Origin: Parachlorella kessleri
Lineage: Eukaryota; Chlorophyta; Trebouxiophyceae; Chlorellales; Chlorellaceae
Direction of reading: 5' to 3'
DNA: 30,060 bases
Assembly: GCA_001598975.1 (NCBI GenBank)
Contig: BBXU01001173.1
Span: forward strand, 1-30,060
The notes beneath the pieces were generated by a model. The model was given only the letters and a program-made list of their open reading frames with translations, was not told the DNA's origin and searched no databases. Positions 10,354 through 20,023 of this stretch are shown in pieces (the first letter of the stretch is position 1; every line of letters begins with the position of its first letter). The position numbers and the translations under genes are program-made.

Positions 10354-12098
10354 ATGCTGGTTGCAATTCCCACCGCACGAGATGAAACGGACAAGGTCTC
10401 CCCGAGCAGGTAATATATGTAACATAACCACGTCGCAAGGAGCTGGGGCCTGAAAAGCGCTGTACGCCACCTCTCGACAGTGATGGCTTACAAGGCTTGC
10501 ATGTGTTTAGCTTTTAAAAACGGGCTGCTGTCCGCAGGCTAAACTGCTTGGAGCAGCTGCGCGAGGAGCTCAGCTGTGCCATCTGCTTGGATGTGTGTGT
10601 TAGGCCCTGCACGACTGCCTGCGGGCACAACTTCTGCAGCAGCTGTCTTTGCGCAGCTCTTCAAGTGGACTGGCAGAACCGCTGTCCCAAGTGCCGTGTC
10701 AGCCTGCCAAACAGAGGTGGGTATACCTGGTGCAGGTCGCAGACCGTGTATAAAATAGCTGTATGCACTGTCCGAGCCCCCTGCAAGCCAAACTGTGTCT
10801 AGATCGGGAAGCAGCAGCACTTGATATATCACGTGCGTTGACTTAGAGAGATTATGGCTCCGTGTGCAGGGCAGCTTGCCATCAACACAACCCTATGGAA
10901 TACGATCCAGATGCTTTTTCCAAAGGCGGCCGCTGCACACCCCGAGCCACGAGTCCAAGCAGCACCTGCATGTAGCGGGTCAGCTGCAGCGGCAGAGTAA
11001 GCAAGCTCCTTGCAAGCTACCTTAAGTACCGTCACCATTGGCGAGACTTCTGCATTAAAAACTGTAGATTCCTTGAGGGTTTGTAGGCTGCTATGTTACT
11101 ATTGAGGAGACCATACATTCGTGGCTCAGCTGGAGCGACCACCCGCTGCCACTCCTGCCGCATGCAGGGACAGCAGGCCAGTTGCCGCAGCGGTGCGGTC
11201 TCAGCGGCCTCCTCCTCCTGTGCGAGCCATCCATACCGAGCTGGCAGTCAACTCAGACCTAGAAGACCTGCTGGCTGCCCTCAACCTGGACGCTGCTGTC
11301 ACACCCTCACCACCACTGAATGGGGAAGTTGGCGTGGGCAGCCACTCCATCCCGCCCCCATTGCAACAGCGGCAGCCGGCTGCCCCGCTGCTGCGGCCCT
11401 GGGCTCGCAGCGCTGCCGCTCCAGCGCGGCCCATGCCAGACCAGCCGGCACAAAGGCAGCTGCAGTCACAGCAGCATGCTGCAGGTCTGGCAGCAGCAAC
11501 AGCAGCGCCCATACCAGGCAGCATCCCCTCGAGCCAGCGAAGCGTGCTTCCCACACAGCCTGGTCCCCGAGCGACTAACCCATTTGTTCGCGTCGGGCGC
11601 AGCAGGCCTGGCTCAATATCGCAACCTAGCAGCCGGGCAAGCAGCAGAGCAAGCAGCCGCGCCAGCTCACCAGATCGGTTCAGCAATGCAGTGGGAGATG
11701 ATGGACCAGCAGCAGGTGCTGCTGCACATGCTGCTGTCTTGGCGGCGGCCTTTCTTGTAGATCAGCCACTTAGCGACCATGAGGAAGAGGAGGAGCAGCC
11801 AGAGTTTCACTCTGTCGGCCATACACCTGCTGGGCAGGCCCCAGGCGCCCCAGCAGCGCCCGCGCCCGCCATAGCTCCCTCAGCAGGGCAGCCACTGCCC
11901 AACACCACGGGTCTCAGGATCCCTGGGCTGGCTGTGAGCGTGCCCGAGCTGCTGGTCCTGGCAGAGGAGGAGGAAAACACGCCCCCAGCCCAGATTGTGC
12001 CTGTGCACCCTGCCAACCCGACCCAGCCGGCGGCGCCGCAGCGCAAGCGCACCTCATCACGTCTGGCCCCCTCTCCGCTGTTGGTGAGCAGCTACTAG
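10354..12098 (+). CDS. RING-finger (C3HC4) protein with long disordered tail, probable E3 ubiquitin ligase
   Basis: Exons: 10354-10409, 10538-10716, 10870-10952, 11130-12098 (428 aa). The RING is in exon 2: CAIC, then CGHNFCSSC, then CPKCR, a standard C3HC4 order, followed by LAINTTLWNTIQMLFP, a helix typical after RINGs of this group. Role: presumed E2 binding and ubiquitin transfer; the target is unknown. The tail is Ala/Pro/Gln-rich and disordered, with RASS repeats (about 11632-11664), an acidic DHEEEEEQPEF and a basic end, QRKRTSSRL. The third intron uses a weak donor (GTCCAA at 10953). If it is retained, the frame stops at 11000 after 121 aa. A good GTGAGC donor at 12083 could also extend the gene. 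The RING is certain; the tail joining is likely. Confidence 0.8.
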
Positions 12099-13009
12099 GC
12101 TGCACGGGATATTGCGGCTGGCTATAATCCTAGGCTGACCTGGTTGGGACGGGAGGATATAGTAAGTGTTGCTAGAGAATCTGAGCGACTGCCAAGGGCT
12201 CTACCGTCGTCAGTGCTGTATGGTCGGACAGGGCAATCAATACAGGGCCCGCTCTTAGCAATATAAAACTAGGGATTTGTGCAGATGCAGGTGCTTGACG
12301 CAAAGTTACCCTAGTGTACTTGAACTTCCTGCTTTAGCTGTCTCGCTTGTAGTTGGTTCTCATCACACACGACTGCTTATATTGAAAAACTTGCTTCAAA
12401 AGTAGCAAGGGCACAGGGTTTGTCTCTTGTGGGCTTCCTGGGATCTGTATGGGGGCCAGGTACATAGTATTGGAGCTGATGGTCGCGAAGGGTGTGGGTA
12501 CTGCTGGTATGTTGGATCCTGCTTGTCCTATCTACTATTGTATTTACAGGTCATGTCCGTGCTGCCGTGTGCAGGCTTTTGTCGGCTCGGCACTTTTAAA
12601 CTGTGCCTGTCGGTAGTTAGGCACCACCTAACCCAAAAGTAGATTGTCCATGTGTACAACAGCTGAGCAAATAATCTTCACGGACAGAATTGGCAGTACT
12701 GACATCAGAGAGGCTACCAGCAGCAAACGCCAACGCAGAGGCTGTACGCCATGCCGAAGGTATAGGGGAACACCAGTGGAGGCTGGCACCTTTCAGTCAA
12801 CCATCAGGCATACATCAATTAGTACAGCTGCGCTAAGGCAGGGATGTGCATCTGTTGATCCCCTATGACCTACTGCAACACAGGCACCTAATATACAAGC
12901 GGATCTATACCCGGTGATGGGCAGAACAGAAAAACTGCCCACAATGACCAATGAGGGTAAGGGCAATCCCAAGCAAAAGAGCATACTAGTCCAGCCATCA
13001 AGTGATCAG
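12099..13009. other. Convergent intergenic region, no gene seen
   Basis: It lies between the 3' ends of the RING gene (+) and the GNAT gene (-) and should hold both 3' UTRs. Minus-strand TGTAA is present near 12544-12548. Short open frames at 12427-12642 and 12644-12868 lack good starts and recognisable content. A further exon of the RING gene here cannot be excluded because of the donor at 12083. Confidence 0.5.
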
Positions 13010-14925
13010 CTACCTGGCTGCGCTCATTAGGTGCTTGCCTTTCTTTGTCTGGAAGGCCAGCCCCTTGACGCCATCTGGGTCCTTCACAAAACCCAGCTTC
13101 TCATACAAGCCCACAACACCAGGCTCTGCAACGAGCCATAGACAGTGACAATCAACATGTGCCCTGACCTTCGTCTTCCTCGCTTGCAGCGGCACACTTA
13201 TTGCCGCCGCGGTGCATACACACTTCAAGGAGCGTACACAGAGCAGGCCAAGCGTGAGCTTCTGCATAATGAGAGTTGGGTAACAATGCGATGACATCAA
13301 GTGCACAAGCCACTCTTACCTGCATAAAGTGTGATGGTGGCTATCCCATCAGTAACCAGGCTGGCAGTGAGCCTTTCAACCATTGCTCTGCCCAGCCCAT
13401 TGCGCTGCCAAGCAGGATGCACCTGCAGTCAAACAGACACCATGTGAACCAGGCTGACCAGCATGACTTCATTGCTTGCCTGGGAGGGCCTATCAACACA
13501 GAAGCCCCTCCCTGCCCTCCCCACTACCCCCCGACATGCTACTAGGCTCGATGCAAGCAACAAGGCACTAGGAATGGACCTCGCTGTGAGGTCCCAAATA
13601 AGCCTCGCTGACAAACTCTTAGTAGCTGGTGGCCCTTGCCAACCCTGACGCACCTCACACACCCAGCAGCTAACTAAGAGAGGCACAGCTCAGTTTCCAA
13701 CTAGTTATAAGCACTTCAATTATCGACCTACCAACCTATCAACTGATCAACCAACTCACCGCCACATCCCAGATAGTTGCCGAGAGCGCCCCATCGCTGG
13801 TGGCCCTCGCAAAGCCCAGCAGCTGCCCCTGCTTGGCCAGCCGGCTCTTGCGCGCTGCCCGCACCCAGATGGTGGAGTAGGTGTTGTGGAGCGCCATCTG
13901 CAGCTTGAGGGGATCCCGCTGCGGGAAGCCCACCTGGACATACCACACCAACAAGGCAAGGATGACACCGGACTACATGTTGTGTGGTCGATGCTTGTCC
14001 TGCAGCGGTAGCCCCTTCAAGCGGCATGGCTGACAGTCTATGCAGTGGGAGAAACGGATGCTGGAAGGGCTGGTCAAGGGCACCCTCCGCGGAAAATCCA
14101 ACGCTTGCTCCAAAGAAGACTCCGACATATAGAAAGGCTGGGCCAATGGGCCCGCATTATACAACGCTGACACACCGTGAAGGGGGACCGTAAGTTCTGA
14201 AGGCCTGGCCAAGGGCGCCCCAATGCACACAGTGATAGTCCAGGCAAAGAAGGTGAAGCATGCTGTACAGTGGTTGTTGTAAAACCCTGGGTCTCCCAAC
14301 CTTACCATCGAGCACAACCAGCTCTAGCCAACAGGCCGTTCAATCCCACCAATAGCCAGCAGACGCCAACCTCGCTTACCCGGTGAAAAAGGTCGTTCAG
14401 CTCGTTAAGGTTGACCTCGTTCCCCCAGACAAACTCCAAGCCGTCTGCAAGGAATGTCTCATCTGACTTGGAGATGGGTGGTGGTGGAAGCTTGGCAATT
14501 TCATGCTCTGACATCAGCTGCGGCTTCTGTGTGCTGACTCCATCAGACAAAATAGTGGCTGCAGCACCATAGAAAAAAAAAGAGGGTAAAACGTTGCTTT
14601 CTGCAACCTGCACTATGTGGCGCCTGAGGTGTGCCAGGCCCCGAGGAAGCTGTAAGTTTTGTTCAACTGGGAAACACTCTGCCGACCTGTACCGCAGTGT
14701 AACTCCAGTAGAGATACTGAGATCAAGGCGCTCACCTGCGACTCCAGTGCCCCTGTAGGAAAGCTTGGGCTTCGCATAGACCTTAAAGGAGGACAGGTGG
14801 GATTGCACGGAGGGGCGAGGGCTTGCGTTGCACGCTGGATGCAGCTGTGCTGGTGGTCTTAGAGAAGTGAAAGGCCTGTACATGGCTCTCAACTGCGAGG
14901 GAAGAGAGGTGTGTCGCTGCGTCAT
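13010..14925 (-). CDS. Plastid-type GNAT N-acetyltransferase, 5 exons, 253 aa
   Basis: Exons on the minus strand: 14925-14736, 14558-14380, 13933-13760, 13422-13320, 13125-13010; they sum to 762 bases with consistent phases and TAG stop. Residues 1 to about 55 are Ser/Pro/Arg-rich without acids, like a transit peptide. The GNAT fold is clear: LNELNDLFHRVGFPQRDPLK, LGFARATSDGALSATIWDVA (beta strands), the acetyl-CoA motif A in HPAWQRNGLGRAMVERL (Gln187-Arg188-x-Gly190-x-Gly192), ATITLYAEPGVVGLYEKLGF (motif B). It would transfer acetyl from acetyl-CoA to an amine, on Lys side chains or protein N-termini as known for plant plastid GNATs such as NSI/GNAT2. Which member it matches cannot be decided here. 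Confidence 0.93.
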
Positions 14926-15194
14926 GTGCCCAACCTTGTCAAGCCAACTCCCACAACGCAGGTCTCAAAACATTGAGGTAAGCGCTACGCAATGTGGGCG
15001 ATACGAGAGTCTATCCCCAGGGGCCTCCCTGGTGGCGAGTGGATGAAAAGAGTGGATCAGAGCATCTTGTACCTGGCACCGATACCTTGACACCAGCGTG
15101 GTGGGGCCAGCAAGCTGGCGGGCAACAATAAAAGAAGCAGTAAATTCCATCTCAAAGTCGGAAATCGTAGCGTTACCCGATTCTACGGTACTCC
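14926..15194. promoter_or_regulatory. Divergent promoter region, 269 bp
   Basis: Start codons of the GNAT gene (-, 14925) and the ankyrin-TPR gene (+, 15195) are separated by 269 bases that must hold both promoters and 5' UTRs. No specific element was recognised. Confidence 0.6.
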
Positions 15195-18100
15195 ATGGAG
15201 CTTGACGAGTCTAAGACGGCTGATGTATTAAGTGCTGCCAAAGCTGGAAGTATCTCAGGTCTGCAAGCTGCCTTGAATGATCTACCTGACGTCTCAATAG
15301 ACAGGGTGCGCGACAGCAAGGGAAGGACGGCGCTGCATGCGGCCGCACAGCAAAACCAGGAGCAACTGTGCCAGCAGCTAATAGACACGCACAACTGCGA
15401 CGTGAATGCTCAAGACACTGAAGGTAGGGCTGTACTGGGCTTACCAGGCGCAAAGGGAAGGCCTCTTTCGGTCAAGCCAGCTCCAAATACATCATCTACG
15501 AGCCAAGTCATTCGCCTGTCGCACTGGCACCTGTGTTGCGCGACAAAGGCATCCTTCTATTGCCCTGCCAGTTGGCTGGGGCGACTGCTGTCCCAGGCCT
15601 ACTTGATGCATATGTGCCTCTAAACCAGGAATCCAGCTTGCCTGGGTGGAAAATATCTCGATACTGACACTGGTGCTCAATTCGAGACCTGTCAAGCCCT
15701 TTGTGACCAAGCATCGGCCTAACAACTTTCCAGGTGACACCCCGCTGGCTCTTGCCGCCTTTGCCGGGCATGAGCCTATCGTGGACCTCCTACTGGCAAG
15801 AGGTGCCGATGCCAATCGTCACGCTCAGGGATCAGCCGCGCCCCTCCACCGTGCTGCGCTGGCAGGCCATGCCAGCGTGGCGCAGCGTTTGCTGGCCGGG
15901 GGCGCTGACGTGCATGGAGGCGCCGCCGCCGGCGCTCCCATAGCGTGGGCAGCAGGCGCTGGGCAGGCGGGTGTGGTCGACGTGCTGCTGCGGCACGGGG
16001 CAGACCCTGATGGCAAAGGGCAGAATGGGGTCACGCCGCTGCTGATGGCGGCAGCGATAGGTAAGGCAGCTAGTGACGGCCGTGGTGTAGGTATCGATGT
16101 GATTGTGTTGTGGGATCACCTACCCAGTGCACAAGTGGGAGTTTTGATGGAAGGGAGGTTCCCTGTTGCCCATCTAAGGACAGAAGCGGGACATTCCGTA
16201 CTTGGCAGCCGGCCGATGACCTTAAGGGCAAGCCCTCGAGCCATACTCTCAGGCCGTTGCCTGCTCCTGTGGCCCGCCTGTGGTATTCAGCCCCCTTGCA
16301 CAATTGAGCCCCAACCCAATTCAGGCTCCATCCCTTCCTCCTACGCCCCTAGCAGGCTCTACCCCCACTGTCCGCTCCCTCGTGGGGGGAGGGGCCCAGG
16401 TGGCGACGCCTGGCCCCGGCGGTGTGACCGCCCTGCATGTGGCTGCCAACAGCGGCTCTGTGGAGATGGTCCGTTGCCTGCTAGAGGCGGGGGCCAGCCC
16501 GGATGCTGTGGACGAGCAGGGACGCACCCCCGCAAGGGTAGGTGGAGAGACGTTGAGTGGGACACAAGAAGAGCTGAGCATGAGGCAGCTGCTGAGTGGG
16601 GGACCCAGTCAGGGAGTGTATTGCTTAGCATGTGGCATGGTGATGTCGGAGCGGTGCCTGCAAGGCGGGACCCTATTGATGGCAGGACCCAGCAGGGTTC
16701 TTGGTAACCCAGCTTTCGCTGGCTAGTGGGAAACTGGGTGCTGCTGGAGCACTTGCTGTTTGGCTTTTGCCGTTGCCGCTGCCCACCTTATCGGCTTGCA
16801 AGCTCAAAGTTAGCGCATTGGAGAGGCTTGGAGGGTAGAGGGGCTGTGGCTCAGGGCACAGAGCTGGCATTTGTGTTGCAGGAGTGTGGTGTTGGATTGC
16901 TTTGCAGAGACTGCGTGCTTGTCAGGTATCTTATGTTCGGCTGGAAGGGAGGGTTGGCGGCAGGGGTAACATGTTGCAGGCAGGCGTTTAGGTTGCTCTT
17001 GAAGTTCGGCATGCACCTGGGAAACCGCTGCCCGCCTGTCAACACAGCTTCACCTCCTTGCTTGGCCACGCGCTAGCATTGTGCTTGATTTCTTGTTACA
17101 AACGTGCTCTGCAGGTAGCTGCAGCAGCGGGGCATCGGCCAGTGGTGGAGGTGCTTTTAGGGAGGGCTGGCGGCAAGGATAAGGAAGCTGGGATGGAGGA
17201 GACAGTCGATGCTCTCATGTCCAAGGTCAAGGAGGAGGAAGAGAAGGTGGGCTAGCTCAATGCTACAGGGATGCAGCAAGGGCGCAATATCTGGTGTCCC
17301 GAGTGGGTTGGGGTGGTATGTGTTCACATCAAGGCCCACATCTCTCTCTTATTTGGATGTGCCGGGGGTACAAACCTGCCACCTCTTCCCGTGACTGTGC
17401 TGACCCTGTTGATCGGAACCGGCACTGGAGACAGCTGCTGCATGGCGGCGTTCCGTGCAGAAGTTCCCAGGCAACGAACTCCTGTGCCAGCTTGGACCGC
17501 AGCCTGCTGCTGGTGGCGGGCGTTTTATAGCGCACTGTCAGCTCCCTAGGAAGGGCCTGCCCTCCACGCGCGCCTTGCAAGTTTACTGCTGCTGTCATGT
17601 GACGGTGGTACTCGGATGGTCATTCAACTAACCTACAGCCCTGTCTTGATCGCGACCCTGTCCCGCCCCCACCCCACTCCACGCAGGCGCAGCAGGCGGG
17701 TGCCCCAGCAGGGGGCAGCTCAGTTGTCATACCACCCCCAGACGACCCCAATCAGGAGGCTGCAGAGCGGGAAAGAAAGCGCGGCAACCAGCTCTTTGCG
17801 GCGGGGCAGTTTGCCGAGGCGGCTGAGGCGTACAGCGCTGCCCTCCGACACAACACCAGGCGAGTGTTGAGTAGGAGGGTAATGCATGGCGACAAGCTGG
17901 CTTAAGCAGCAGCTTTTTAAGGCCAGATATGGCTCACAGTCTTGCTCTGGCTTGGCACCGGCTGGTCATGCGTTGGTCAAGTAGTGCAACACGGTGGGGG
18001 TTTATGTGGGCAGCTGGGACTTTGTAGGTTGTGTCTGGCAGTTTGCAAGTTGGCCTGAGGGCTGCCACTCTCTACCAACCGAGCTAACCCCACAGCTAGA

Positions 18101-19317
18101 ATTACGCGACGGACAAGGAGGTGCACCGCCTGTATGCAATCAGTGGCCCCACCTGCAAATGTCACAGGGACCCCTGCCGCATCCCTTATCCTCGCACTGC
18201 CCACAGGCTGATGAGCACCAACCAAACCCGCAACCAGCCTTACAACCACCTGCTGTGCTGGGCGTCACTGAATTTACTGTTCTTTGTTTCAGCATGTCTT
18301 CCCCTCCTTTTCCTTCCTACTCTGTCGTTGTACAGCGTGTCAGATGGACAAGGAAACTGGACAACAACCCAGGAGTTTTGCTTCGCTGCAGGACGGCGGC
18401 CACTTGGGCCAACCGGGCTGCTTGCTTCCTGCGGCTGGATAAAGCGGAGGAGGCGCTACATGACGCAATGGTTGCCCGGGTGCTCGATGTTAAATATGTC
18501 AAGGTGGGTGGGTGGGAGACAACCCAAGCTTAAAATCTACACGTTTTTTCTAAGTAGTAGGAAAGCACGCAGGCGAGAGGGGGGCAAAGCAGTAAAGGGT
18601 ACATGTTTGAATCTGGCAGCTAAAGGCGCGCTCGAATTTGACAGTGTTAAGGAACGTCTGCTACAAATGCTGTGTAATGAGGCTGGCGCTTGGGCCTTAG
18701 GGCACTTGTGACATGGCAGGGTGAGCAGTGCGCGGGGCAGAAGATGCTGTGTAGCTGCTGCCAGCATGCTGCGGGCTCGGTACTTTTAGGGCAAGCGGCC
18801 AAGCACGTGGTAATCTCGTGCTCGCACACTTTGCAACATATGGGGGAAGGCAGCGAGTATGTTTTAAGGAAGGGCAGGCTGGTAGACGAGCTGAGCCTCG
18901 TTAGGATCCAAGGATACTGTGACGACGCCCTGTCGTTTGACAAGGCAGAACAACTTGCTGCCGCTTAATATGTTACTACAGTTGCTGCCTGCATGCGCAG
19001 GTATGGTAGTGGGGGGTTAGGCTAGTCAGCAGACTTTGCAGTGGTAGCTAACCCATCGGCCACGCTCCGAACCTCTGCACTGCTTTGTCAAGCTTGACAG
19101 ACCGCAGCTGCTGCCGCCACTGCAGGCCTGGTATAGAGAAGGGCAGGCTGCTGAGCGGCTTGAGCGGTGGGAGGATGCCGCACTGGGGTACTATGAAGCC
19201 TACCTGCTGCAGCCTGAAAATGAGGAGTTTGCGATGATGATGAAGCGGGTGATCAACAAGGGGCGGAGAGAGCAGGGCAAGCCAGAGCTGGGTGCTGCTG
19301 CTGGTTCTATGAGCTAA
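15195..19317 (+). CDS. Ankyrin-repeat plus TPR protein, probable HSP90/HSP70 co-chaperone, 7 exons, 448 aa
   Basis: Exons: 15195-15423, 15734-16060, 16356-16537, 17115-17246, 17687-17859, 18392-18503, 19126-19317; sum 1347 bases, TAA stop. The fifth intron is GC-AG (GCGAGT donor at 17860). Residues 1-260 contain about seven ankyrin repeats (GRTALHAAAQQN, DTPLALAAFAGHEPIVDLLL, APLHRAALAGHASVAQRLL, TALHVAANSGSVEMVRCLL). An acidic coiled stretch (KVKEEEEK) follows, then TPRs at about 314-430 (RGNQLFAAGQFAEAAEAYS, WANRAACFLRLDKAEEAL, AWYREGQAAERLERWEDA). The carboxylate-clamp positions are Arg320, Asn324, Asn355, Lys385 and Arg389, four of five matching the classical clamp and one K-to-R. The order matches plant ankyrin-TPR proteins of the TPR10 type (At3g04710). 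Binding of the EEVD tail of HSP70/90 is inferred. Confidence 0.93.
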
Positions 19318-20023
19318 AGGAGTCTGTGTGTGTCGTTGTGTACGGGTTAAGTTAAAGGTTGGAGAGTGTCTTTCCAACACTGCTGATCGGGGCTTTTGCT
19401 TGCCGATAGGCGGAGGATGCTGCGCAAAAAGGACTACCCCTTGTTTGTCATGACAGATGTAATGACATGCTCTGAGACTACGGGGCTTCGCCTCCTGTGA
19501 CAGACAACTTTGCAGCCCTTAGGAAGCTTCCAGAGGTGCTCCTTCCAATATAGGCACAACCTTAGGTCCCTGCCGCTGGCGATGCTCTTTACGGCCTTTC
19601 TGAAGGAGTTGGCCCCACCTTCAGACCACCGCCCCAAGGGTCCGCAAGGCTGGTCTGTTTGTTTTCTATTTCCCCTCCCGGTGTGGAGAGGGGCATCTAC
19701 CCCATTCGTACGGATTACGCGCCGGCGGTGGGAGCCTTGAGCCACAGCCTTGACCTCGCTAGGTTTCGTTGATCCAGCAGTCCTGCAGTGTGAAGTGAAG
19801 TTTGATGTAAAATACTTCATTATAGCGAACGACGCCGCCCCAAAACCTGGGTGGGTGGTATGCATGGTCAGCCCTAGCCTGACGGTCGACCCGCACTATA
19901 TAGACAAGATGGAACTCAACTAGCAAGGACCAGTGTCAGGAAGCCCTGGCTCTTTCACATGGATCAGTCCTCTCACGCTCGAGGCTTGCCTTACCCGGCT
20001 AGCGTACAGCCAGAGCTAGACGT
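19318..20023. other. Intergenic region with a lone minus-strand open frame
   Basis: It should hold the 3' UTR of the ankyrin-TPR gene and the promoter of the next gene. A TGTAA lies at 19458-19462, 141 bases past the stop, a usable poly(A) signal if this alga uses that motif. On the minus strand an ATG-started frame (19865-19434, 143 codons, basic, with VCHRRRSP near its end) is open but shows no domain; it could be chance or an old mobile-element fragment. Confidence 0.5.

Noticed and set aside
18098..18190. Apparent exon after a good CCACAG in the ankyrin-TPR intron (YATDKEVHRLY)
   Set aside because: The TPR continues exactly from 17859 to 18392 in phase; inserting this segment would break the repeat.
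19434..19865. Minus-strand ATG-started frame of 143 codons, basic
   Set aside because: No domain, repeat or splice support; kept only as a note in the intergenic entry.
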